12,477 nucleotides of DNA, from contig CAMOFS010000015.1 of assembly GCA_946613735.1 (NCBI GenBank), positions 1 to 12,477 of the forward strand. Reading direction: 5' to 3'. The translations under genes were made by a program, and so were the position numbers. Positions within the stretch are counted from its first letter, which is position 1. Each line of letters starts with the position of its first letter. The notes under the pieces are model-generated. The model saw only the letters and a program-made list of their open reading frames with translations. It made no database searches and was not told the origin of the DNA. This DNA is from an uncultured Lachnospiraceae bacterium. Its GTDB lineage: Bacteria; Bacillota_A; Clostridia; Lachnospirales; Lachnospiraceae. Shown piece by piece: positions 1-6,989 of this stretch.

Positions 1-568
1 TCTCGGATTCCATGCCCACCAGGGCCGCTATCCTGGTTCCAAAGACATCCTCCAGGTCCTTAAGGGTACGTGGTGTGTCCTCCACTACATCATGGAGGGC
101 TGCAGCGGCGATGACCTCCGGATCATCGCACAGGTTCTTGCATATCATCATGACCTGCATGGGATGAACAATATACGGCAGGCCGCTCCCCTTTCTGAAA
201 GTTCCCTTGTGTGCATCTGCTGCGTATCTGATGGCCTTCTCCTCCACCAGTCTTTTGGTCTCCCGTACCTCTGGAGGCAGATACTCGGGAAACTCCCCGG
301 TCATCTGTGCCATGATAAGTCCATTAGTCCTCTTTAAGGTCTCCTCAGGAGACAGGCTGTTGGCATAGCCGGCTGTCAAGTCATAATACACACAGCTCTT
401 CTTTTCGTCCCCAGGCCCACCACTAAGGGGGCATGAGTCGCAGTGTAAAAAGCCGTCATCAACACAAAGGTTCATGGCGCGGCAATAATGTCTGCCCTTG
501 CCATCCACAGAAGGCTCATGTAAGAAAAGGGAATATCTGCAGTTTTGGTCCTTTGTGATACTCTGCAT
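1..568 (-). CDS. HD-domain (RelA/SpoT-type) phosphohydrolase with Cys-rich N-terminus, 3' partial
   Basis: I read about 189 codons in one open frame from an ATG at 568 to the left edge; the C-terminus lies outside the window. The start has AAGG six bases upstream. Residues about 105-189 match the hydrolase half of RelA/SpoT proteins: H120 in ADAHKG, H135 in YIVHPMQV, the HD pair 159-160 in ALHDVVEDT, and E163-D164. In that family these residues bind a metal and remove pyrophosphate from (p)ppGpp or act on related nucleotides. Before this domain is a segment with cysteines at 10, 29, 35, 43, 46 and 59 (spacing C-x5-C-x7-C-x2-C-x12-C from residue 29), which looks like a Zn or Fe-S site and is not part of canonical RelA/SpoT. 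A synthetase domain cannot be confirmed or excluded. The gene lies directly after the terminator of the small upstream gene, with only 23 bases between the T-tract and the ATG, and I see no clear promoter of its own. Confidence 0.85.
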   Translation of the reverse strand, partial: MQSITKDQNCRYSLFLHEPSVDGKGRHYCRAMNLCVDDGFLHCDSCPLSGGPGDEKKSCVYYDLTAGYANSLSPEETLKRTNGLIMAQMTGEFPEYLPPEVRETKRLVEEKAIRYAADAHKGTFRKGSGLPYIVHPMQVMMICKNLCDDPEVIAAAALHDVVEDTPRTLKDLEDVFGTRIAALVGMESE

Positions 569-591
569 AAAACACCTTACACTCTTGGGGG

Positions 592-629
592 AAAAAAAGA
601 GGGGTTCTCATAAATATGAAAATCCCTCT
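592..629 (-). terminator. Rho-independent terminator after the 112-residue protein gene
   Basis: On the minus strand, two 14-base arms (616-629 and 598-611) pair around the 4-base loop 612-615, with one A-C mismatch and one G-U pair. A run of seven T (592-598 on the complement) follows at once. It lies 26 bases past the stop codon of the upstream gene and 24 bases before the HD gene start. Confidence 0.85.
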
Positions 630-654
630 GCTCATCCTAAACTATATGTGCATT

Positions 655-993
655 TTAACCTATAATCTCTTCGATGTCAATCTCCTCAGCCCCCTCCACA
701 GGGTCCGCATCAGCAAGCATCTGCGCAAGCTGGCTGGCATCATCAACATTGTCCGTAAGTGTACTCAAGTGATCCAGGATACCCTCAACCTCTGTAAGCT
801 GTTCCTCAACCACACCGCGAGCCATGCGCCTCCTGCCTGACATGGTAGGTATGCGCTTACGCTTTTCCCTGTCGGCCATAACCTCAGGTGTAGGGATCAG
901 CCGGTCAACCCTGACAGCCTCACGCTCTATACGCCTGTACGCCAACAAAAACTTTGAAAATAAATCACTCTGTATAGATCCTGCGCTATCCAT
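655..993 (-). CDS. Small protein of unknown function, 112 aa
   Basis: I do not recognise a family. The protein is hydrophilic, has no signal peptide or membrane segment, and looks mostly helical. The middle (about residues 31-60) is basic, including GRRRMARG, and the last 40 residues are strongly acidic, ending in EEIDIEEIIG. The reading frame extends to an ATG at 1023, but I place the start at 993 (MDSAGS). AAGAGGT lies six bases upstream of 993, and the predicted transcription start falls at or near the 1023 ATG, which would leave that codon without a leader. The gene is flanked by its own promoter and a strong terminator, so it is probably a single-gene transcript. A nucleic-acid or protein-binding role is possible from the charge pattern but is only a guess. 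Confidence 0.75.
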   Translation of the reverse strand: MDSAGSIQSDLFSKFLLAYRRIEREAVRVDRLIPTPEVMADREKRKRIPTMSGRRRMARGVVEEQLTEVEGILDHLSTLTDNVDDASQLAQMLADADPVEGAEEIDIEEIIG

Positions 994-1030
994 AGGAATA
1001 CCTCTTGTAGTAACTTCATTCATTACAGTA

Positions 1031-1059
1031 AATATATACTATAGACCTGTTTTTTTCAA
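1031..1059 (-). promoter_or_regulatory. Sigma-A-type promoter of the 112-residue protein gene
   Basis: On the minus strand TTGAAA (1054-1059) and TATATT (1031-1036) are separated by exactly 17 bases. Transcription would begin near 1024, which supports the downstream start codon at 993. Confidence 0.7.
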
Positions 1060-1066
1060 GTAAGAA

Positions 1067-1098
1067 TTTGGTTTGATTTTTTATCATTTTTTACCAAA
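1067..1098. repeat. AT-rich inverted repeat between lysC and the next gene
   Basis: TTTGGT (1067-1072) is mirrored by ACCAAA (1093-1098), with a smaller TGAT/ATCA pair inside. There is no T-run placed to make it a normal terminator on the minus strand. It could be a weak 3'-end structure for lysC, or an operator upstream of the promoter at 1031-1059. Confidence 0.3.
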
Positions 1099-1133
1099 CA
1101 CTCTGTCCGCAAGAGGATGATCCCCCAAAAAAA

Positions 1134-2339
1134 TCAGTCCTCAAGGAATTTGGCGTGTACTGCCTTGGTCGCAACCTGTACATCCTCAAGGTCAATAAGA
1201 ACCGTAATGCGGATCTCGGATGTGGCGATCATACGGATATTGACTCCCACATCATAGAGTGCCTCAAACATCTTCGCAGCAACTCCCGCATGGGTCTGCA
1301 TGCCCGCTCCGACTACGGAAAGCTTGGCCACGTTTACCTCTTCCTCGATCTTCTGTATGGTGAGGCGCTCCTGGTTTTCCTTCAAAAGCTCCATTGCTTC
1401 CTTCGCCTGAGTCTGGTCTACGGTAAAGGAAATGTCCTTGGTGTCATCACGTCCTATGGACTGAAGGATAACATCTACATTTATGTTGTGCTTTGCCAAA
1501 AGGTCAAAGATCTTAAATGCAATACCGGGCTTGTTTAAAACTCCGATAAGAGCTATACGAACTGCCTCCTTGTCTACCGCTACTCCGGAAACCAACATTC
1601 CTTCCACCTTTGTCACCTCCTTTACGATAGTACCCTCTGCATCTGTAAGTGAAGAGCGTACCACCAACTGTACACCGTATTTCTTTGCCAGCTCCACAGA
1701 TCTGTTGTGGAGCACCTTTGCGCCTAATGTAGCAAGCTCGAGCATCTCATCATAAGAGATCTCCTTCATCTTGTGAGCCTTTTCAACCATCCTGGGATCA
1801 GCCGTATATACTCCCTCTACATCGGTATATATCTCACAGGAGTCCGCTCTGAGTGCAGCAGCCAGTGCCACCGCAGTGGTATCGGAGCCGCCTCTTCCCA
1901 ATGTTGTGATATCGTCATATTTGTTGACACCCTGGAAGCCGGTAACGATAACGATCTTTCCGGCCTCAAGCTCATTGGTGATCCTCTCGGAATCTATGCG
2001 CTTAAAGCGTGCATTGCCGTACTTGGATGTGGTATGCATCGCCACCTGGAAAGCATTGAGCGAGATAGCGGGAATCCCCATACGGGAAAGCGCCATGGCC
2101 ATAAGAGCCACGGAAGTCTGCTCACCGCAGGCCAAAAGCATGTCTATCTCTCTCTTGGGAGCATCCGGATTGATCTCGTATGCCTTTTCCAAAAGCTCAT
2201 CCGTGGTATCGCCCATAGCGGACAGCACCACCACTACCTTGTTTCCTTTTCTGTAATCCTCAGCAACACGTCTGGCCACGTTTTCTATACGTTCCTTATT
2301 TGCCACCGAAGACCCGCCGAACTTTTTTACGATCAGCAT
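1134..2339 (-). CDS. lysC: Aspartate kinase with two ACT domains
   Basis: Phosphorylates L-aspartate to aspartyl-4-phosphate, the first step toward lysine, threonine, methionine and diaminopimelate, in the cytoplasm. The 401 residues show the kinase start KKFGGSSV (5-12), GFQG (134-137), GRGGSDTTAVAL (148-159) and the nucleotide-site segment YTDVEGVYTADPR (171-183). Two ACT domains follow, at about 264-330 (NKPGIAFKIF, NINVDVILQS) and 339-401 (GAGMQTHAGVAAKMF, TSEI). This layout is that of the lysine-sensitive alpha/beta LysC enzymes. The second ACT reads GMQTHAGV where GMRSHPGV is common. The start has AGAAGGGAGA just upstream. The gene follows hom after a 16-base gap, so the two are almost certainly co-transcribed. 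Inside the gene a full Shine-Dalgarno sequence precedes an in-frame GTG at codon 245 (separate entry), suggesting a separate beta subunit of 157 residues. No clear terminator follows. Confidence 0.97.
   Translation of the reverse strand: MLIVKKFGGSSVANKERIENVARRVAEDYRKGNKVVVVLSAMGDTTDELLEKAYEINPDAPKREIDMLLACGEQTSVALMAMALSRMGIPAISLNAFQVAMHTTSKYGNARFKRIDSERITNELEAGKIVIVTGFQGVNKYDDITTLGRGGSDTTAVALAAALRADSCEIYTDVEGVYTADPRMVEKAHKMKEISYDEMLELATLGAKVLHNRSVELAKKYGVQLVVRSSLTDAEGTIVKEVTKVEGMLVSGVAVDKEAVRIALIGVLNKPGIAFKIFDLLAKHNINVDVILQSIGRDDTKDISFTVDQTQAKEAMELLKENQERLTIQKIEEEVNVAKLSVVGAGMQTHAGVAAKMFEALYDVGVNIRMIATSEIRITVLIDLEDVQVATKAVHAKFLED
1605..1623 (-). promoter_or_regulatory. Internal ribosome-binding site and GTG start inside lysC (beta subunit)
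   Basis: AAAGGAGGTGA (1613-1623 on the complement) matches the full anti-Shine-Dalgarno complement. GGAGG ends eight bases before an in-frame GTG at 1607 (codon 245). An in-frame ATG follows at 1598 (codon 248). Starting at 1607 would give a 157-residue protein holding only the two ACT domains. From what I remember of Bacillus subtilis aspartokinase II, its beta subunit starts at about the same codon of lysC. Confidence 0.7.
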
Positions 2340-2355
2340 GGTATCTCCCTTCTAT

Positions 2356-3552
2356 TTATCCAAGCCTTATGACGCTTAATACATCAGAAAGCTTCTTAAT
2401 AGCCTCATCAAAGTCTCCCTGGGTCATCTCTTCTGTCACGAAGCCTCTCTCACCGATAATACCGGCGTTTACATAGCCTGCATCCTTAAATACCGACTCA
2501 ATGGCATCCTCCTCATCCGTTGTCCTGACAAAGAAACTGTAGGTATCCGATGAGGGATCGGCAAGGGTAAGCTTGTCTTCTTCCCACTTGATGAAGATAT
2601 TTTTATCCACATGCACTGCCATGTCAACCATGTCACCCACAACTGCACTTGCCGTAGGAAGCGACCCGGCTCCTGATCCGTAAAACATTCCGTCGCCAAG
2701 CATATTGCCGTGAACCATGATGGCATTGAAAACATCATCAACATGGTAGAGGGGATGTCCCTCCGGAAGCATGAGAGGTGCCACCCTGGCACTGAAGCCA
2801 TCTCCGGACTTTTTGGATGAAGCCACCAGCTTGATGACCCTCTTCATAGCCTTCGCGTACTTCATATCCGCCGAAGATATCTTTGTGATACCCTCTGTAG
2901 GTATGTCCTGATAATCCACCTGACGTCCTGCTATCAGGGACGTGAGAATGGCGATCTTGCGCTGGGCATCATGACCCTCTATATCAGCAGTGGGATCCTT
3001 TTCAGCATAGCCCTTGGCCTGTGCCTCCTTCAGCACTTCGTCAAAATCAGAGCCCTCGGCGGCCATCTTGGTAAGCATATAGTTTGTGGTGCCATTGACG
3101 ATACCGTATATGCCCTCTATAACATCACCGGTAAGGCACTTAAGTATCGGCCTGATAATGGGAATGCCTCCACCTACGGATGCCTCAAACATGAAGTTGA
3201 CGTTGTTTTCCCTGGCTATCCTGATAAGCTCTGCACCCTTGTCTGCTACCAGGGCCTTGTTGGAGGTAGTAACGTGCTTGCCTGCCATAAGCATTGCCTT
3301 TACAAAGGTATATGCCGGCTCCACACCGCCCATGGTCTCCACAACTATTTTGATCTCAGGATCATTTGCTATGTCCATATAATCACGGACCAGCTTTTTT
3401 TCTATGGGATCCCCGGGAAAATCACGAAGATCTAAGACCTTTGATACCTCGATGACCTCTCCGACACGCTCTTTTATCACGTCCCTGTTGGTCTCAAGTA
3501 CGGTCACGACGCCCGAACCGATGGTACCATATCCCATTACTGCTGCTTTCAT
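2356..3552 (-). CDS. hom: Homoserine dehydrogenase
   Basis: Reduces aspartate semialdehyde to homoserine with NAD(P)H, committing carbon to threonine and methionine. The 398 residues begin with a nucleotide-binding fold, GYGTIG (7-12), followed by ETMGG (72-76), NKAL (98-101), EASVGGGIPI (123-132) and GIVNGTTNYML (150-160). The catalytic stretch is DPTADIEGHDAQRK (186-199); D195 and K199 align with the aspartate and lysine used in hydride transfer in the yeast enzyme. The last 65 or so residues form a short ACT-like regulatory tail, so the protein is somewhat shorter than the usual ~430. The start has AAAGAGGTG six bases or less upstream. It lies 63 bases downstream of prfB and 16 bases upstream of lysC. 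I see no lysine riboswitch or T-box in front of it. Confidence 0.97.
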   Translation of the reverse strand: MKAAVMGYGTIGSGVVTVLETNRDVIKERVGEVIEVSKVLDLRDFPGDPIEKKLVRDYMDIANDPEIKIVVETMGGVEPAYTFVKAMLMAGKHVTTSNKALVADKGAELIRIARENNVNFMFEASVGGGIPIIRPILKCLTGDVIEGIYGIVNGTTNYMLTKMAAEGSDFDEVLKEAQAKGYAEKDPTADIEGHDAQRKIAILTSLIAGRQVDYQDIPTEGITKISSADMKYAKAMKRVIKLVASSKKSGDGFSARVAPLMLPEGHPLYHVDDVFNAIMVHGNMLGDGMFYGSGAGSLPTASAVVGDMVDMAVHVDKNIFIKWEEDKLTLADPSSDTYSFFVRTTDEEDAIESVFKDAGYVNAGIIGERGFVTEEMTQGDFDEAIKKLSDVLSVIRLG

Positions 3553-3615
3553 AATTCACCTCTTTTTATAAAAAAACACTACGACACTTTACCACATCAT
3601 AGCGGAAAATGCAAA

Positions 3616-4752
3616 TCATTCCGCGTCCGTCGTATTCCTCTTGGGGCAGCCCAGCGACAGCCATTTGAGGTAGGCATTCATAAAAGGATCCAACGCCCCG
3701 TCCATGACGGCGTCAACGTTACCGGTCTCCTCTCCGGTACGCAGATCCTTTACCATGGTGTAGGGCTGCATGACATAGGAACGGATCTGCGAGCCCCAGC
3801 CAATGTCCATGACCTCGCCGCGGATCTGGGCGTCCTTTTTTGCTTCCTCCTCCTGCTTTAGGATCAAAAGCTTTGCCTTCAGCATCTGCATAGCCTTGTC
3901 CTTGTTCATGTGCTGTGAGCGCTCATTCTGGCACTGCACCACGATACCACTGGGAAAATGGGTGATACGTATGGCTGATGAGGTCTTGTTGATGTGCTGT
4001 CCGCCGGCACCGGAGGAGCGGTAGGTATCTATGCGGATATCCTCATCCCGTACCTCTATATCGATATCCTTTTCTATATCCGGCATGATGTCACAGGATG
4101 CAAAGGATGTCTGACGCTTGCCCTGTGCATTGAAGGGAGATATACGTACCAGCCTGTGTATGCCCTTTTCAGACTTCATAAAGCCAAAGGCGTTCTCGCC
4201 CTTCACCTCAAAGGTGACAGACTTTATGCCTGCCTCATCTCCATCCAGATAGTCCAGGACCTCCAGTCCAAAGCCGTGGCGCTCAGCCCAACGGGTGTAC
4301 ATACGGTATAGCATAGACACCCAGTCACAGGCCTCGGTACCGCCGGCACCGGAGTGCAGGGTGACTATAGCCGACTCGCTGTCATACTCACCCGAGAGCA
4401 GGGTCTTCATCCTGATGGAATCATACTTACTGACAAAGTCATCGAACTCAGCCCTGGCCTCGGCAGCCAGGTCGGCGTCCTCCTCCTCATTGCCCATCTC
4501 TATGTAGGCTTCGATATCCTCATACTGCCGCTTTAAGTCATTTACTGTGGCCACATCATCCTTAAGGCTTTTTAATTCCTTGGACTTTTGGGTGGATGCA
4601 GCGGCATCATTCCAAAAATCGGGTGCCTCCATCTCACGCTCCAGCTCCTCTATCCGGTGAGCCTTGTTGTCAAGGTCCAGAGACGTCGCAAGCTCTTCAA
4701 GGGGCTTTTCGTATGCGGACAGTTCGGTTTTTAAGTTGTCTAATTCTATCAT
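3616..4752 (-). CDS. prfB: Peptide chain release factor 2, with no recoding site
   Basis: Recognises UGA and UAA in the ribosomal A site and triggers peptide release. The 378 residues contain the stop-codon recognition tripeptide SPF (205-207) that marks RF2, and the catalytic GGQ loop in SSGAGGQHINKT (250-252 for GGQ). A TTG just upstream lies too close to the Shine-Dalgarno sequence, so I place the start at the ATG at 4752, with AGAGGA seven bases upstream. Most bacterial prfB genes carry an in-frame UGA at about codon 26 that needs a +1 shift. Here codons 24-28 read TCT CTG GAC CTT GAC, with no stop and no internal Shine-Dalgarno sequence, so the gene is read straight through. It follows ctpA across a repeat hairpin and precedes hom by 63 bases. 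Confidence 0.97.
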   Translation of the reverse strand: MIELDNLKTELSAYEKPLEELATSLDLDNKAHRIEELEREMEAPDFWNDAAASTQKSKELKSLKDDVATVNDLKRQYEDIEAYIEMGNEEEDADLAAEARAEFDDFVSKYDSIRMKTLLSGEYDSESAIVTLHSGAGGTEACDWVSMLYRMYTRWAERHGFGLEVLDYLDGDEAGIKSVTFEVKGENAFGFMKSEKGIHRLVRISPFNAQGKRQTSFASCDIMPDIEKDIDIEVRDEDIRIDTYRSSGAGGQHINKTSSAIRITHFPSGIVVQCQNERSQHMNKDKAMQMLKAKLLILKQEEEAKKDAQIRGEVMDIGWGSQIRSYVMQPYTMVKDLRTGEETGNVDAVMDGALDPFMNAYLKWLSLGCPKRNTTDAE

Positions 4753-4770
4753 CAATCTTTCCTCTAATAA

Positions 4771-4815
4771 GATTCTTCGCTTCGCTCAGAATGACACGGG
4801 GCGAGCGCAGCAAAG
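4771..4815. repeat. Dispersed repeat hairpin (HSERSEES/FASLRMT type) between ctpA and prfB
   Basis: Bases 4771-4796 are one copy of a 26-base interspersed repeat also found twice at 11451-11519. A decayed inverted second copy follows at 4802-4815 (CGAGCGCAGCAAAG). CTTCGCTTCGCTC (4776-4788) pairs with GAGCGCAGCAAAG (4803-4815) at 11 of 13 positions. The element fills the gap between the two genes: it touches the ctpA stop codon (4816-4818) and ends a few bases before the prfB Shine-Dalgarno sequence. It lacks a T-run, so a stem in the mRNA is more likely to affect stability or partial read-through than to terminate. Confidence 0.75.
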
Positions 4816-6075
4816 CTATTTTATCTTTTCATTAAGGACCTCCATAGCCTTTACCACCTGGTTGTCCTTATCGTATTCGTAGTCCTCTCCGGCGCCCTCG
4901 CCTGTGTATTCATACTCAATCTCAATATCAGGCTTAATGCCCTTCTCATGTATGCACTCACCGCTGGGAGTATAGTAAGTGGCCACGGTAAGCTTTAATG
5001 CACTTCCGTCTATAAGTGGCACGGTGTACTGTACCACACCCTTGCCGTAGGTAGTGGTCCCGATGAGGGTGGCATATTTGAAGTCCCTCATGGCTCCGGA
5101 AAAGATCTCCGCCGAAGATGCTGAGTCGCCATTTATGAGCACTACTGCAGGCATATCCACACGGGAGCTTTCCTGTGAGTCATACTCCTTCTTTTTCCCG
5201 TTTTTATCCATCATATACACCAGGGTACCCTCCGGCAGGAGTACATCCAGTATGTCAGTGGCGCTCTTGACCAGACCGCCGGGATTACTCCTCACATCGT
5301 ATATCATGGCTTTGGCCCCCTTGGACTGAAGATCCGAGAGCGCCTCCTCAAACTCATTTAAGGTGTCTGAGGAAAAGTCCCCTATCAGTATATAACCTAT
5401 GTCATCGGAAAGCATCCGGTGGGACACGGAAGGGATATTGACAACATCCCTCTCGACCTCTATGTTGAGTCTCTGACCATTGCGGTCTATGGTAAGGTTC
5501 ACCTTTGATCCTTTTTGCCCCCTTACCAACTGAACAAAATCAGAAAGCTCCATCCCCGCTGCATAGTTATCATCCGCAGCTACTATCACGTCGCCGACCA
5601 AAAGGCCCGCCTTCTCAGCCGGGGAATCGGGATATATCCTTACTATGGGTATCAGGCCGTTTGTCTTGTCCTTGGATAAGACTGCTCCTATGCCGCCATA
5701 GTTGCCGCTGGTGCTTATCTTGTCCTGCTCATATTCTTCCTTGGTAAAGTATTCAGAATAGGGATCCTCCAGGCCTTCCACCATGCCCTTTAATACTCCG
5801 ATGGAAAGCTTGTCCTCATCCACATCCTTGTAGTAATAGGTGTCGATAAGCCCCTTTAAGGTGGCCAGTCTCACCTCGGTCTCATCGCTTAAAACGGACT
5901 TGACCTCGTTTTTTACCGCTATGCCCTTTGCAAGGGAAAAGCCAAGTACAAAGGCTCCGGATAAAAGCACCCCTATAAGTATTCCCTTAATAAACAGACT
6001 TTTCCCGTTACCCGGCTTTTTATCTGCCTCGTAACGGGATGCGTCCTTGATCTCTTCAAACTGTTGGTTATCCAT
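4816..6075 (-). CDS. ctpA: Membrane-anchored C-terminal processing protease (S41 family, PDZ)
   Basis: An S41 serine protease that would act outside the membrane on wall or envelope proteins. The 419 residues show a basic cytoplasmic start, one membrane segment (about 29-50), a PDZ domain (about 120-208) and the S41 core. By alignment with E. coli Tsp, S320 in GDSASSAEIF is the nucleophile and K345 in TTYGKGVVQ the general base; D331 in AMRD is also conserved. KPDIEIEYEY (381-390) is the usual tail strand, followed by an acidic Tyr/Glu/Gly stretch. The ATG lies five bases after the ftsX stop, with only a weak AAAGG upstream, so translation is probably coupled to ftsX. Substrates cannot be read from sequence; the FtsEX neighbours suggest septal or hydrolase-related targets. 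CtpA and CtpB are both reasonable names. Confidence 0.93.
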   Translation of the reverse strand: MDNQQFEEIKDASRYEADKKPGNGKSLFIKGILIGVLLSGAFVLGFSLAKGIAVKNEVKSVLSDETEVRLATLKGLIDTYYYKDVDEDKLSIGVLKGMVEGLEDPYSEYFTKEEYEQDKISTSGNYGGIGAVLSKDKTNGLIPIVRIYPDSPAEKAGLLVGDVIVAADDNYAAGMELSDFVQLVRGQKGSKVNLTIDRNGQRLNIEVERDVVNIPSVSHRMLSDDIGYILIGDFSSDTLNEFEEALSDLQSKGAKAMIYDVRSNPGGLVKSATDILDVLLPEGTLVYMMDKNGKKKEYDSQESSRVDMPAVVLINGDSASSAEIFSGAMRDFKYATLIGTTTYGKGVVQYTVPLIDGSALKLTVATYYTPSGECIHEKGIKPDIEIEYEYTGEGAGEDYEYDKDNQVVKAMEVLNEKIK

Positions 6076-6080
6076 AAAAA

Positions 6081-6989
6081 CTAAACCTTTAAATGTCTCT
6101 TAAGTGTAACGCGGCTGCCTACGAAGCCGATGCCCACTCCCAGTATCAGTGATACGGGAACCAGCACGCTAAAAACGTCATTGACCGGGACAAAGTCCAT
6201 CAGGGAACTTATGAGGTGGAAGTTCTCCGATACGTATTTGATTATGCCGCCGTATACCATATGCAAAAGCAAAAGGGGCACCACCGAACCAATGAGGCCG
6301 ATGGCGACACCCTCCACGATGAAGGGCTGCCTGACAAAGGTGTCCTTTGCGCCGATAAGCTTCATGATGGCTATCTCCTCCCTGCGGACCGAGATACCCA
6401 CGGTGATGGTGTTGCTGATAAGAAAGGCCGCAACTGCCAAAAGTATCACTATGATGCCCACAAAGATATAGATGATGAGCTTATTGAAATCCGTAAGGAT
6501 ATTGGCTGCAAGCTCGGACTGGTTCACCTTTCTGACTCCCGGGATGCCGTTGATGTATTTGACCAGAGCCTCCTGCTGGGATACATCCTTAAGATATACC
6601 TCATAGTTGTCGGAGTTTTTCATGGGGTTGTCGTCCGCAAAGCTCTCTGCCAGCTCGTCATTGCCCCCGAAGAAATCCTCCTTCATATAGTCCCAAGCCT
6701 CCTCTGCGGAAACATATTTGACACGATCCACCTCCTGGCGCGAGCGGATCTCCTTACCGATGGACTCGATCTGATCCTGAGATGTACCCTCATCAAAAAA
6801 GACCGTAACTGCCACGTTCTCCTCTGCCGACTTGACCATGGAACCAAAATTCACACCCAGTGAATAGAATACTCCGAACAAAAAGATGCAGGCTGTCATG
6901 GTGGCGATGGATGCCAGCGAAAACATCTTATTACGCCAGATATTGGCAAAGCCCTGGCGCACATTATATAAAAATGTACTAATCCGCAT
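6081..6989 (-). CDS. ftsX: Cell-division ABC transporter permease FtsX
   Basis: Membrane half of FtsEX, which couples ATP use in the cytoplasm to activation of wall hydrolases outside and does not transport a known solute. The 302 residues have the family layout: a short cytoplasmic start, membrane segment 1 (about 22-46), a large external domain (about 48-168), and membrane segments 2 (171-193), 3 (224-247) and 4 (271-292). Between segments 2 and 3 is the RREEIAIMKLIGAK loop (202-215), the coupling region that contacts FtsE. The gene overlaps ftsE by 11 bases, and its Shine-Dalgarno sequence (GAGGAGG, six bases before the ATG) lies inside ftsE, so the two are made together. No EnvC- or PcsB-like coiled-coil activator gene follows in this cluster. 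Confidence 0.96.
   Translation of the reverse strand: MRISTFLYNVRQGFANIWRNKMFSLASIATMTACIFLFGVFYSLGVNFGSMVKSAEENVAVTVFFDEGTSQDQIESIGKEIRSRQEVDRVKYVSAEEAWDYMKEDFFGGNDELAESFADDNPMKNSDNYEVYLKDVSQQEALVKYINGIPGVRKVNQSELAANILTDFNKLIIYIFVGIIVILLAVAAFLISNTITVGISVRREEIAIMKLIGAKDTFVRQPFIVEGVAIGLIGSVVPLLLLHMVYGGIIKYVSENFHLISSLMDFVPVNDVFSVLVPVSLILGVGIGFVGSRVTLKRHLKV

Noticed and set aside
994..1023. Upstream ATG giving a 122-residue version of the small protein
   Set aside because: The predicted transcription start lies at about this codon and it has no Shine-Dalgarno sequence, while the ATG at 993 has AAGAGGT six bases upstream.
1110..1140. Possible lysC terminator: GAGGA/TCCTC arms with a T7 run
   Set aside because: The T-run lies in the loop of the fold rather than after it, and the stem overlaps the stop codon; it does not have terminator geometry.
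1773..2372. Plus-strand 199-codon frame opposite lysC
   Set aside because: Fully antisense to a well-conserved gene, no family resemblance, no ribosome-binding site.
2469..2801. Minus-strand 110-codon frame inside hom
   Set aside because: Out-of-frame shadow of hom; Trp/Ser-rich composition unlike the real genes here.
3553..3640. Possible promoter for hom (TTGCAT-N17-TAAAGT on the minus strand)
   Set aside because: Only three of six and four of six consensus matches, partly inside prfB; too weak to call.
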